Origin: an uncultured Clostridia bacterium | Lineage (GTDB): Bacteria > Bacillota > Clostridia > HGM11327 | Reading direction: 5' to 3' | NCBI GenBank assembly: GCA_945918795.1 | Contig: CAMEIT010000004.1 | Coordinates: forward strand, 1 to 61,383 | DNA: 61,383 nucleotides | In this document: positions 1 to 7,897 of the stretch, piece by piece | How the letters are laid out: each line of letters begins with the position of its first letter | Numbering within the stretch: the first letter of the stretch is position 1 | Notes under the pieces: model-generated | What the model was told of the DNA's origin: nothing | Databases searched by the model: none | The model's input: the letters and a program-made list of their open reading frames with translations, nothing else | Translations under genes and position numbers: made by a program

Positions 1-286
1 GAAAAGGCTTGACCGAAACTTTAAAATACTTCGTAGCTGTCCGTGAGCGATGCCTATGGTAGTCATCGCTCGCGGACATTTGATTTTCTTTTCTCTTTAA
101 GTGATATGTGCCGTATGTAAATACTGTGCCGTAAAAGCCTTAAATAGAATCGCAAAAGTTAATGTTCATCTTGCCGCCATACTCTCGGCGGGAAGATGAA
201 CAGATGCAAAGCAGTTTAAGTTTTCGGGTTTGCGTAATAATCTCAAAGAGATTATTACTGGCTTCTTCCAAAAGCGTCCAAGAAAA
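1..286. repeat. Structured dispersed repeat, copy A (left end cut by window)
   Basis: The sequence is closely related to 9420-9909 and 52755-53043. It contains hairpin I (arms 38-52 and 64-78), hairpin II (arms 164-178 and 187-201, loop ATACTCTC) and hairpin III (about 234-258, arms GTAATAATCTC / GAGATTATTAC). The stretch TTTAAAATACTT precedes hairpin I and ATGTGCCGTAT follows it. No credible protein is encoded; the minus-strand ORF across 140-385 runs through the hairpins. The GC-rich tandem units that precede copies B and C would lie outside the window. Whether this is a non-coding RNA, a MITE-like element or a processing site cannot be decided from sequence alone. Confidence 0.85.
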
Positions 287-295
287 TAAAAAAGA

Positions 296-325
296 TTGCT
301 TTTTTATACATATTTGTGGTATAAT
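296..325 (+). promoter_or_regulatory. Putative promoter of walJ
   Basis: TTGCTT (296-301), an 18-nt spacer and TATAAT (320-325) lie just past the end of repeat copy A. Nothing closer to walJ has both boxes: a TTGACA at about 338 has no matching -10. It would give a leader of about 130 nt. Confidence 0.5.
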
Positions 326-383
326 TATGATATATTGTTGACAAAGCAAAGATTTTGACGTTTTTTTGTGAAGGACAAGAAGC

Positions 384-429
384 AAATCAAATCCGAGGCA
401 AGCAAAGCGGTGTCAAGCGGATTTGATTT
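384..429 (+). promoter_or_regulatory. Leader hairpin upstream of walJ
   Basis: A perfect 12-bp inverted repeat, AAATCAAATCCG (384-395) and CGGATTTGATTT (418-429), encloses a 22-nt loop. It is not followed by a T-run, so it is not a standard terminator. It would form in the 5' UTR of walJ, about 36 nt upstream of the start codon. Function unknown. Confidence 0.5.
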
Positions 430-465
430 CGGGGTCAAAAGCTAAGACTAAAGAGGTTTTAATAA

Positions 466-1263
466 ATGCCATTAAAGGTATGTTCATTATATAGCGGCAG
501 CAGCGGCAATTCTACACTGATTGCGGGAGAGAACACAAAAATCCTTATTGATTGCGGCGTTTCCGCAAAAGCGGAGGAGCTTGCATTATTCAATGTAGGT
601 GTAAGGCCGGAAAGCATAAAAGGTATTTTCATAACGCACGAGCACAGCGACCACATAAAGGGAGTAGGCATCATGTCGCGGAAATACAACATTCCGATTT
701 ATGCAAACGAGAAAACGTGGGAGGCAATGGAAAGCAAGATAGGTGATGTAAGTCTTTCCTGTCGGCGTTATATAAAAAGCGGCTCGGAGACTTACATAGA
801 CGACCTGTGTATCGGCAGCTTCAGGACGTCTCACGATGCAACGGAGCCTGTGAGCTACACTGTTACAAAGGGCAGCAAAAAAGTAAGCATAGTAACAGAC
901 ACGGGATACATTTCCGGGTCCATATTTGATGCTGTTTTAGGTTCACAGCTCATACTGCTCGAATCAAACTATGACCCGAAGATGCTTTCGGAATGTATAT
1001 ATCCGTCATCGCTCAAGCAGCGCATTGCCGGGAACAAAGGACATCTTTCAAACGAGGTATGTGCCGATACGATACTCAGGCTCATTGACAGCAACATAAA
1101 GTACATACTGCTTTCGCATCTGAGCAAAGAGAGCAACACACCTGAGGTTGCTTTTCACACTGTAAAATCAAAGCTTGAAGAAAACAGTGTTTATATAGGC
1201 AGTGACGTTATGGTGGATATGACGTACAGAGACAAATCCACTCATGTATACAGCTTGGTTTAA
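466..1263 (+). CDS. walJ: MBL-fold metallo-hydrolase, WalJ/YycJ family
   Basis: A 265-residue metallo-beta-lactamase-fold protein. The N-terminus has the family signature SLYSGSSGNS (7-16), followed by the metal-binding HEHSDH motif (58-63). Downstream metal-site candidates lie in SHDATEP, VTDTGY and LLSHLSKE. Family members (YycJ/WalJ) are two-metal hydrolases, often encoded beside the WalRK two-component system and linked to cell-wall homeostasis and DNA exonuclease activity; the exact substrate is not settled. No walRK genes are visible here and the gene stands alone behind its own promoter and a leader hairpin. Start: first ATG, with AGAGG about 8 nt upstream. Confidence 0.85.
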   Translation: MPLKVCSLYSGSSGNSTLIAGENTKILIDCGVSAKAEELALFNVGVRPESIKGIFITHEHSDHIKGVGIMSRKYNIPIYANEKTWEAMESKIGDVSLSCRRYIKSGSETYIDDLCIGSFRTSHDATEPVSYTVTKGSKKVSIVTDTGYISGSIFDAVLGSQLILLESNYDPKMLSECIYPSSLKQRIAGNKGHLSNEVCADTILRLIDSNIKYILLSHLSKESNTPEVAFHTVKSKLEENSVYIGSDVMVDMTYRDKSTHVYSLV

Positions 1264-1334
1264 TATAAATCTGCCGGAAAATGAGTTATATTCCGGTATA
1301 AGTTCTCAGTTAAATAATATAAAGGGGTGACTAT

Positions 1335-2384
1335 ATGGAAAACAACGATTTCAACAATAAGCCGGATTACGCAATAAACGATGCTCCCGGTACAGACAGA
1401 CGCTTTCCGAGTGTGCAGGTTACAAGCTTTTTCATACTCGCGGTATTTGCTTCATATTTTCTTATACAGATTTTATTGGTCAATCTTCTTAATATATTCG
1501 GGCTTGTGGACCTTTATCAAAACAGTGCATCGTTTTATTATATGTTCGGTTCCGTATATGAAATTTTATATATAGGCTTACCTGCTCTTTTGATTATCCT
1601 TTACTACAACAAGGACAGAGTTGCCTTTTTAAGGCTCAATCCGATGAAAGGCTCGGAAATTCTGCTTACGGTATTAATCGGCTTGGGTGTTTATGTCGCA
1701 AATATGTTCCTTACCGAAGCAAACTATGTAGCAGCGACATTATTTTCCGATATAACGCTCCCGACAACTCCGGAAATAAACGGTGTGGCGGACAAAATAT
1801 TCTTTATTATACAGCTTGCCATTGTTGCGCCCGTGCTTGAGGAGCTTTTAATGCGCGGAGTTATAATGAGAGGTCTTGAAGGGAAATCAAAATGGTTCGC
1901 CATTATAATAACAGGCGTATTTTTCGGAATGCTCCATTTAAGCTACTATACGATAGTGCCCAAAATTCTCGCGGGAATACTGCTTTGCTATGTCGTATTT
2001 ACCACAAACTCCTTATATGCGGGCATAATAGTACATCTCATAAATAACGCACTGTCAGGTCTGTTGGAATTAATATCGACTTCATCCGTTGAAGAAAGCA
2101 GTGAAGAAATCGTAACCTCAGTAGAAGAGCTGTCAGTTGCAACCCGCCTGAATACCATATTCTTGTGCGTTTTTATAGCCGCAATCATAATCGGAATAAT
2201 AATCGTGCTCCTTACAATACTGAAAAATACAGGCAAACGCGCAGGTGCCGACGGCAATTACATATATAAAGGCAGCCTGCGTGAGAAGCTTCCTTGTGAG
2301 ATTCACATAAAATGGTATTCTTTTGTACCGATAGCAGTCACATTCTTAATTATGGTCGTAATAATGATAGGCAATGCCATATAA
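1335..2384 (+). CDS. CPBP (Abi/CAAX-like) family intramembrane metalloprotease
   Basis: A 349-residue polytopic membrane protein with about 8 hydrophobic segments. The CPBP active-site signature is present: EELLMR (Glu169, Glu170, Arg174), His201 in the FGMLHLS segment, and His234 with Asn238 in HLINNAL. Family members are glutamic intramembrane proteases related to Rce1. Bacterial ones act in bacteriocin immunity, sigma-factor signalling or unknown processes; no specific substrate can be inferred here. The tail has a Glu/Ser-rich loop (about 250-270) and two more membrane spans. Start is supported by AAGGGGTG just upstream. A hairpin at 2413-2470 followed by T residues probably terminates the transcript. 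Confidence 0.85.
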   Translation: MENNDFNNKPDYAINDAPGTDRRFPSVQVTSFFILAVFASYFLIQILLVNLLNIFGLVDLYQNSASFYYMFGSVYEILYIGLPALLIILYYNKDRVAFLRLNPMKGSEILLTVLIGLGVYVANMFLTEANYVAATLFSDITLPTTPEINGVADKIFFIIQLAIVAPVLEELLMRGVIMRGLEGKSKWFAIIITGVFFGMLHLSYYTIVPKILAGILLCYVVFTTNSLYAGIIVHLINNALSGLLELISTSSVEESSEEIVTSVEELSVATRLNTIFLCVFIAAIIIGIIIVLLTILKNTGKRAGADGNYIYKGSLREKLPCEIHIKWYSFVPIAVTFLIMVVIMIGNAI

Positions 2385-2412
2385 CAAAAGCAACAAGCAT
2401 ACTTTTTTGTAT

Positions 2413-2470
2413 GGAAATCATTTCGGCGTGGGGCGAATATTTTAAGCCTTGCGGAATGATTTTTTCAAAA
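2413..2470 (+). terminator. Probable intrinsic terminator after the CPBP gene
   Basis: AAATCATT and AATGATTT arms enclose about 35 nt that also pair partly (TCGG/GCGG), followed by TTTTTTC. The long loop makes this a weaker call. Confidence 0.45.
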
Positions 2471-2531
2471 ATAACATTGAAAACAGCTTCGGCAATGAAA
2501 TGTGATTTTACACTTTGTTAATAAAGCATTG

Positions 2532-2560
2532 TTGCAATTATTATCACCGTATGTTATCAT
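2532..2560 (+). promoter_or_regulatory. Promoter of the E2-like gene
   Basis: TTGCAA (2532-2537), a 17-nt spacer and TATCAT (2555-2560) lie 44 nt upstream of the ATG at 2605. Confidence 0.55.
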
Positions 2561-2604
2561 AAAAAAGTTGTCTGAAGTATAATAAACAGTAAGGAAATAA
2601 AAAA

Positions 2605-3438
2605 ATGAGAGTTGACGGAAAAAGAGTAAAGAATGTCGATAATATGTATACGATTGTACCGTATTTCATGGTTGACAGATGCGATGCCTGCAACGCCGTT
2701 ACAGTACGCTTGCCGTATAAGCCCATACATGAATATGTCATTGAAGCGCGCAAGCAGGGTGAGCAGTTAAGTTATCTGGCAGTTATCATAGCCGGGTTCA
2801 TCAGAACAGTATGCGAGCATCCGTTTCTTAACAGATTTGTTGTAAACAAAAAGATTTACGCACGCAATGAGCTTGTTATCAGTATGGTTGTGCTTCGTTC
2901 CGAGGAAGGCGCTCAGACTTCAATGGGAAAAATGAAGTTTGAATATACAGACACAATTTTCGATGTAAACAGAAAAATCAACGAATATATCGCGGCAAAC
3001 AGAGTTGAAAACTCCAACGAAACAGATAAGGTATTGAGTTTCCTTGTAAAATTGCCCGGACTTATTAACTTTGCCACGGGAATACTCAAGTTTGCGGATA
3101 AACACGGTCTCCTGCCCAAAGCAGTGCTTGAAATGAGTCCGTTCCATGCAACAGCCGTATTTTCCAACCTCGCAAGCATAAGAACAAACCATATTTATCA
3201 TCACATATATAATTTCGGAACGGTAAGCGGAATTTTCACAATAGGCAATCTGGAGGACATTCCCAAAATGCACAACGGTGAAATCATTCTTGAAAGACAG
3301 ATGCCGCTCGGTATAATGTGCGATGAAAGAATCGGAGACGGTCATTCATATGCAAAAGCATTCGCAACGCTCTCAAAATATATGAAGAACCCCAAGCTGC
3401 TCGAGCTTCCTCCGGAAAAAATCATCAAGGATTTCTGA
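2605..3438 (+). CDS. Stand-alone 2-oxoacid dehydrogenase E2-like acyltransferase domain, catalytic His replaced
   Basis: A 277-residue protein resembling the CAT/E2 acyltransferase fold. It has no lipoyl or peripheral-subunit-binding domain. The C-terminal block MPLGIMCDERIGDGHSYA aligns with the E2 hallmark DHRxxDG, but reads DERIGDG (240-246), so Glu241 replaces the catalytic His. FTIGNLED (211-218) corresponds to the ISNLG motif of E2 proteins. No E1 or E3 genes are nearby. It is followed after 13 nt by a small membrane protein, probably in the same transcript. It may be a pseudoenzyme or may use different chemistry; orphan E2-like proteins of this size occur in Firmicutes without a firmly known function. 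Confidence 0.6.
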   Translation: MRVDGKRVKNVDNMYTIVPYFMVDRCDACNAVTVRLPYKPIHEYVIEARKQGEQLSYLAVIIAGFIRTVCEHPFLNRFVVNKKIYARNELVISMVVLRSEEGAQTSMGKMKFEYTDTIFDVNRKINEYIAANRVENSNETDKVLSFLVKLPGLINFATGILKFADKHGLLPKAVLEMSPFHATAVFSNLASIRTNHIYHHIYNFGTVSGIFTIGNLEDIPKMHNGEIILERQMPLGIMCDERIGDGHSYAKAFATLSKYMKNPKLLELPPEKIIKDF

Positions 3439-3451
3439 TCAGAAGGTTTTT

Positions 3452-3877
3452 ATGGATAATATCGCAACTTATATGCTTGAAGGTATAGCTGCCGTTTCGA
3501 TTTTATGCTGTGTTTTGTATTTGATTCTGCTGGCAAAAAAGTCGCGCGACGAGCACTCTGTCCCATTTCGCGGCAATACATATGCGTCTTTCAGCGTCAC
3601 TGTGAGGTACGAAGACAGCATATCGCCCATGACGATATATTTTTACAAGGACGGGCTTGCACTTGAGCGCAACAACGGCAAAAAATTGTATATTCCCGTA
3701 AAAAACATAGTGAATATTATGCAATTTACGGAAGAAAAAAGCTTTGGGTATAAAATTACATTCGACCCCGAAACATCACAGCAGGATTCGCTTGAATTGC
3801 TGTGTGCCGATGACATGACGTCCGATTTTTGCAAAATCATACCCGAAGAAAAGTTCGGCGGTACACAAAAGCAATAG
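3452..3877 (+). CDS. Small membrane protein of unknown function
   Basis: 141 residues. An N-terminal transmembrane segment (about 6-28) is followed by a short basic stretch (KKSRDEH) and a mainly beta-strand soluble domain. The domain contains IYFYKDGLALERNNGKKLY and VKNIVNIMQFTEE, suggesting a small membrane-anchored PH-like sandwich (inference). I do not recognise a named family. It lies 13 nt downstream of the E2-like gene, with AGAAGG as ribosome-binding site, so the two are probably co-transcribed. Confidence 0.65.
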   Translation: MDNIATYMLEGIAAVSILCCVLYLILLAKKSRDEHSVPFRGNTYASFSVTVRYEDSISPMTIYFYKDGLALERNNGKKLYIPVKNIVNIMQFTEEKSFGYKITFDPETSQQDSLELLCADDMTSDFCKIIPEEKFGGTQKQ

Positions 3878-4024
3878 TGCGCATATAAAATATGACACCA
3901 TAAGGCAACTGCCCTTGCAGGCATTGCCAAATATTAATATAAAATAAATTTATATTTTACCTATTGAAATATTTAATTATGTATGGTAAAATATATACAG
4001 CTTATTGTGGGAGGTTTATTTAAG

Positions 4025-4645
4025 GTGAAAGGTGAACAGGCTTCTGTGCGCCCGGAGTTAAAAAGAGATCCGTTCTTTAAACGCGTGGCTACAGATATAG
4101 CAGACTGGTTCGTAACCAGAGCAAAAAGAATAAAAGAAAGATTTATTGCATATTTCAAAAGTAAAGAAACATGGAAGATTTGGAGAAGGCGTCTTATCGT
4201 AATAGGTATTATCCTTTTGATTGCCGCAAGCTTTAGAGTAAAAGAGTTCTTCAGACTGTATCCTTATGATGAAAGCAGTTACCTGATAGTTAATTCAGAA
4301 AGAACGACCGTAACAACATATAACGGTAATTCTTCCGATGCGTATAAAAGGATTTCGGAATTCTTCAATAACTACAACAGCCGTGTTTCCGATTCAATAC
4401 GTTTTACAACAACCGTAAACGGTTATACTGTTGTAGAAGACCTCGAATGTGATGGCGGTTCAACAATCAAGCTGACCATTGACAATACAAAGAACAAGAT
4501 GATAGATAAAGACCTGCGCGTTAAGGAAACCTATGAATACGACAGATGTGTAACAGAAATCAATTCTTCCACTGCAACACGTTACTACAAGCTCGTTTCC
4601 AATAACGACAGAGAATATATTTTAGCTATTCAGTCTTTGAAATAA
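4025..4645 (+). CDS. Single-span membrane protein of unknown function
   Basis: 206 residues from the GTG at 4025. I chose this start because GGGAGG at 4009-4014 sits at ideal spacing; the in-frame ATG at 3983 lacks a ribosome-binding site. A basic N-terminal region (about 1-60) precedes one hydrophobic span (RLIVIGIILLIAASF). An extracytoplasmic domain of about 130 residues follows, with many Ser/Thr/Asn and repeated ETYEYDR/YYKLVSN-like strands. No known domain was recognised. Terminated by a strong hairpin at 4659-4690. It could be a cell-envelope sensor or structural protein, but nothing in the sequence decides. Confidence 0.65.
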   Translation: MKGEQASVRPELKRDPFFKRVATDIADWFVTRAKRIKERFIAYFKSKETWKIWRRRLIVIGIILLIAASFRVKEFFRLYPYDESSYLIVNSERTTVTTYNGNSSDAYKRISEFFNNYNSRVSDSIRFTTTVNGYTVVEDLECDGGSTIKLTIDNTKNKMIDKDLRVKETYEYDRCVTEINSSTATRYYKLVSNNDREYILAIQSLK

Positions 4646-4658
4646 TGCGGTACTTATG

Positions 4659-4690
4659 CCCGGTGTGATACAATGTTGCACCGGGTTTTT
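4659..4690 (+). terminator. Intrinsic terminator
   Basis: CCCGGTG (4659-4665) pairs with CACCGGG (4679-4685) and is followed directly by TTTTT. It ends the transcript of the membrane protein at 4025-4645. Confidence 0.8.
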
Positions 4691-4717
4691 AACAATAATT
4701 ATAAGAGGTGACTTTAT

Positions 4718-5035
4718 ATGAAATGCAGAGCCTGCGGACGTCCTATCGATAACAATTCAAGATTTTGCACTTACTGTGACTGCGATAACTATCCGGAAAT
4801 GAATAACGTTAAAACAAAAGATTCGCCTAATGCTTATTCATCCCAAAACACAGCGGCAAACAGAAACACAGCCTCGAAAACATATCAAAGCGCATATTCC
4901 AAAACACATTCAAATGCTCCCGTAAATAACAAAAGTTTTCAGAAGAAAAATACATCAGGCCCGTTCGGTTGCGTAATAACCGCAATAACAATTGTGCTTA
5001 TTATATTCTTCTTGCTGTCTTTTATTTTCAGTTAA
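4718..5035 (+). CDS. Zinc-ribbon protein with C-terminal membrane anchor
   Basis: 105 residues. The N-terminus carries a zinc-ribbon with two Cys pairs (CRAC at 3-6 and CTYC at 17-20), like the zinc_ribbon_2 domain in many clostridial membrane proteins. A low-complexity Asn/Ser/Thr/Lys linker (about 25-80) and a single C-terminal hydrophobic helix (about 83-103) follow, so the ribbon would face the cytoplasm. AGAGGTG lies 8 nt before the ATG. Function unknown; such proteins are common in gut clostridia. Confidence 0.7.
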   Translation: MKCRACGRPIDNNSRFCTYCDCDNYPEMNNVKTKDSPNAYSSQNTAANRNTASKTYQSAYSKTHSNAPVNNKSFQKKNTSGPFGCVITAITIVLIIFFLLSFIFS

Positions 5036-5114
5036 AAGCATATGTTTTGAATTGAACAAGCTCAGGTGTCTTCCCTAATGCCCGTAACAAAAGTCTTAAA
5101 GAGAGGTATACATT

Positions 5115-5975
5115 ATGAAGCCGTTTCTCGGAATCGATTTGACTTTCAACAAAAAAAACGCGCTGCAAAACGGCTCTGAATTAATTGTTGCCAAGCCTTC
5201 CGTCACTTTGACACAGGCTTTTGAATCCGATTCCAAAAAAACGGAAGAAATGATAAAGCGCACCAAGCTTCCTTTGCCTTTGTATTTTATTCGTTTTTTT
5301 TGCTCTGTTGTAATATTCGGAATAATAGATTATATACTTGATTGTATAATAGAAAACAATGCGGTATTTTCCGTAGCAAATAAATATATACGGTTAATTA
5401 TCTTAGTTGCATTCGTCTGCATATTTATCAGATTGCTGCTGATAAATATGTCTGTCAAAAAAGAAAAGGCAGTGCTCGAGAGCGATGAATACGATTATTT
5501 GCTGTCGAACATGGATGATATACGTAGCAGAATATACGCCGAGCTGTCCGTTCCCGACAATGCCGAGGATGTCGATATATTGTCTTTCGGCTATAAAGCA
5601 AAGGGTGATAAAATAAAAATGCGCGAAACGTTTTTTTACTCGCCCACTTGTACAAACACAGCATTCAAAGCTTATGCCAATTCCCGAAACTTATATCTTG
5701 TGGGCTTAAACGCAAAATATTCTATTCCGCTCTCATCAATCCGAGCAATACGCACTGTAAACAAATCTGTCAGCGTTATGGTATGGAATAAGAAAGAAGC
5801 CTACAACAAGGGCATTTACAAGCAGTACAATATAATATGCGAGGACTCCGTATCTTTCCGTTTCAAGCCTTATTGCATAGTTGAGTTCACATATAACAAT
5901 GAGACTTGGGGCATTTATATCCCCTGCTATGAATTACCCGTGTTTGAAAAGCTCACGGGGCTTCAAGCGCAATAG
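5115..5975 (+). CDS. Two-span membrane protein, YcxB-like C-terminal domain possible
   Basis: 286 residues. Two hydrophobic segments (about 55-75 and 88-108) separate a polar N-terminus from a C-terminal domain of about 170 residues. The C-terminal part (FKAYANSRNLYLVGLNAKY, then PLSSIRAI) resembles the strand-rich YcxB/PH-like domains, but I am not certain. It lies in a run of small membrane genes on the plus strand (3452-5975), each with its own ribosome-binding site (here AGAGAGG). Function unknown. Confidence 0.65.
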   Translation: MKPFLGIDLTFNKKNALQNGSELIVAKPSVTLTQAFESDSKKTEEMIKRTKLPLPLYFIRFFCSVVIFGIIDYILDCIIENNAVFSVANKYIRLIILVAFVCIFIRLLLINMSVKKEKAVLESDEYDYLLSNMDDIRSRIYAELSVPDNAEDVDILSFGYKAKGDKIKMRETFFYSPTCTNTAFKAYANSRNLYLVGLNAKYSIPLSSIRAIRTVNKSVSVMVWNKKEAYNKGIYKQYNIICEDSVSFRFKPYCIVEFTYNNETWGIYIPCYELPVFEKLTGLQAQ

Positions 5976-6148
5976 ATTCACAGCACAAAAAAATCTCGGG
6001 CAAAAGTACGGCGTTCATAAGCCAACAAACAGTCACGGTATTTTGCACTTCTGTGGCTGTTCTCATTTTTCCCATTATGCGGTAATACATAACCGAAAGG
6101 TCTTAAAATCGGAATTAATAACAAAATATGTGAAGTGGTGGTGAGCAA

Positions 6149-6784
6149 ATGATATACAGATTCAGTGAGAAAATATATACCGAGGGTAGTCGCGCATTTA
6201 TCAATATACCGTTTAATGTGTGGGAAGAAACAGGCATAAAGGGAAATATTCCTTGCAAGGTGTCTATGTGCTCTCTCTCTTTTGAATGTAAGCTTATTCC
6301 CAAGGGGAATGGAAAGTATTTGATCCCCGTAACGAAGAAGATATTGTCTGAGCTTGAACTCGGAAAAGAATATGACATCGAAATGAAGCCTGTCGAAACG
6401 TTGTCGAGAATCAATCATGACAGCCCGTATTCCAAGGAACATCCCATACGTAAAATAGACTGTATCAAAGCAATACCCATTCAAGCCGGATTCTGCGGTC
6501 ATTGCTGTGTTGCAATGCTTGCCGGTGTACCGTTTTCCGATGTGGTCGCACTTATGGGAAAAGGTCCTGCATCGTGGTCAAAAATATTGGAAGCATTGGA
6601 CTATTATGGAATATCCCATGCAACAAAGGTGGTTTATACCAAAGGCGACTCATGTGCATTGCCGCAGTGCTGCATAGTAAATAACGACAACGGCTTTATA
6701 CTTTGGTATAAAGGTTCCTTCTGTGGTGCAACAGATGTTGACACAAAGAAAACAAAAAGCTATATTGAAGTATTTATCGCTTGA
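6149..6784 (+). CDS. DUF1905-like domain fused to a C39-peptidase-like domain
   Basis: 211 residues. Residues 1-85 match the pattern of DUF1905: AFINIPFNVWEETGIKG, then PCKV, then LIPKGNGKYLIPVTKK. Residues about 105-211 resemble a papain-like C39-type domain: QAGFCGHCCVAMLAGV holds the candidate catalytic Cys (CGHCC). DVVALMGKG and SKILEALDYYGI follow, and a later strand pair is NNDNGFILWY. The usual C39 catalytic His-Asp is not clearly in place, so peptidase activity is uncertain; it may be a binding domain. Start supported by GGTGGTGAG. A terminator follows at 6825-6856. Confidence 0.6.
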   Translation: MIYRFSEKIYTEGSRAFINIPFNVWEETGIKGNIPCKVSMCSLSFECKLIPKGNGKYLIPVTKKILSELELGKEYDIEMKPVETLSRINHDSPYSKEHPIRKIDCIKAIPIQAGFCGHCCVAMLAGVPFSDVVALMGKGPASWSKILEALDYYGISHATKVVYTKGDSCALPQCCIVNNDNGFILWYKGSFCGATDVDTKKTKSYIEVFIA

Positions 6785-6824
6785 CAAATAAGAGCATTTC
6801 CGCTCAATATGACGCTCTGTAACG

Positions 6825-6856
6825 TCCCGGGCACTTCATATGTCCGGGATATTTTT
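6825..6856 (+). terminator. Intrinsic terminator between convergent genes
   Basis: TCCCGG (6825-6830) pairs with CCGGGA (6844-6849), followed by TATTTTTA. It ends the plus-strand DUF1905 fusion gene ahead of the convergent spoVAC. Confidence 0.7.
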
Positions 6857-6902
6857 ATTCGTTCCGAGCGTGAGGATGTGTACCTTTTGCCTATTTTTAT
6901 TA

Positions 6903-7349
6903 TCAGATTACAGTCTGAATAAAATATATAATACCGACAATTACAGACGCCGAAATGCCGAACACCAATACAGGTCCCGCTATTGTGAACAGCTTTGCTC
7001 CCACGCCGAAAACATAACCCTCGCGTTTATATTCAATCGCCGACGAAACAATCGAGTTTGCAAAACCCGTAATGGGAACAACGCTTCCGGCGCCTGCTAC
7101 CTTTCCTATATCATCATAAACGCCTATTCCCGTCAAAAGGCCTCCGAGGAAAACCATTGTTGCAGGTGTGAGCATTTTAACCGTGTCCTCAGCTATGCCG
7201 AGCGGTCCCGAATATATGTCGCTTAAAAGCTGACCTATACAGCATATTACGCCTCCGACAAGAAATGCAAGTATACAGTCCTTGAAAATATTTGATTTCG
7301 GAAGCATATTCTCCGTCATCAGTACATATGCGTTTTTATTTTTCTTCAT
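6903..7349 (-). CDS. spoVAC: Stage V sporulation protein AC
   Basis: A 148-residue multispan membrane protein with SpoVAC family blocks: FLVGGVICCIGQLL, LTGIGVYDDIGKVAGAG, and PITGFANSIV followed by KREGYVFGVG. SpoVAC is part of the inner-membrane channel that moves dipicolinic acid and Ca2+ into the forespore and out during germination. It normally sits with spoVAD and spoVAE; neither is next to it here. GGAG (7358-7361) precedes the ATG. A small membrane ORF lies 73 nt upstream on the same strand. Confidence 0.93.
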   Translation of the reverse strand: MKKNKNAYVLMTENMLPKSNIFKDCILAFLVGGVICCIGQLLSDIYSGPLGIAEDTVKMLTPATMVFLGGLLTGIGVYDDIGKVAGAGSVVPITGFANSIVSSAIEYKREGYVFGVGAKLFTIAGPVLVFGISASVIVGIIYFIQTVI

Positions 7350-7422
7350 AATTCATTTCTCCGTATCAAATGCGCAATGTTACGCGCTTTTTTATTTTAG
7401 AATGCCGCGAAAACTGACCTGT

Positions 7423-7611
7423 TTACCGCGTCCGAATGCAACATAAGCTTTTTATCTCCGTCAATGCGAATCCGATGTTTTTCGGCGCAATGCTTTCGTA
7501 TTTGTATTTTATTGCAATAATAACGGCAGTGCACACCGCAACAAAAACAACGCTTGCCGCTATCAGAATTATCCGGAGCGTTTTGGTGTTTATTGATTCA
7601 AGTTTCAACAT
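7423..7611 (-). CDS. Small single-span membrane protein (tentative)
   Basis: 62 residues with one clear hydrophobic helix (about 13-34: RIILIAASVVFVAVCTAVII). AAAGGAATAAG precedes the ATG. It lies directly upstream of spoVAC on the same strand and could share its transcript. No family recognised, and the C-terminal half has little character. It may simply be a chance ORF over the spoVAC leader; membrane-helix content and a ribosome-binding site are the only support. Confidence 0.45.
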   Translation of the reverse strand: MLKLESINTKTLRIILIAASVVFVAVCTAVIIAIKYKYESIAPKNIGFALTEIKSLCCIRTR

Positions 7612-7646
7612 TCATGCTTATTCCTTTTGTAAATTGATTGTGTATG

Positions 7647-7675
7647 TATTATTTGCATGAGGAATAAAAGTATTC
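7647..7675 (-). promoter_or_regulatory. Candidate forespore (SigF/SigG-like) promoter upstream of spoVAC
   Basis: On the minus strand, GAATA (7671-7675), a 17-nt spacer and AATAATA (7647-7653) resemble the SigG pattern GHATR-N18-CATNMTA, with one mismatch and a spacer 1 nt short. It fits the known forespore expression of spoVA genes, but the match is weak. Confidence 0.3.
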
Positions 7676-7787
7676 AAAAAAATGCAGTAAAAAGTGTAAT
7701 TAAAAATTGCAATATAAAATGTCCGCAAATATTGAGCGACATTTTGTATTTCAATTTATAAATCCTCTCGACAAAAACCGAAAATTG

Positions 7788-7816
7788 TTGACAAAAAATG
7801 CCTCGTATTATATAAT
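7788..7816 (+). promoter_or_regulatory. Consensus housekeeping promoter of the flotillin gene
   Basis: TTGACA (7788-7793), a 17-nt spacer and TATAAT (7811-7816), a perfect consensus, lie about 80 nt upstream of the start codon. Confidence 0.85.
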
Positions 7817-7897
7817 AGAAATAAGTTGATTATGCCGACATTTTCATGTAAATACGCGGCGCACTCACAACTCAAATAAAATGTATGGAGGCAAAAC

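Noticed and set aside
140..385. An 81-residue minus-strand reading frame in repeat copy A
   Set aside because: It crosses hairpins II and III and has no supporting start; equivalent frames are not kept in copies B and C.
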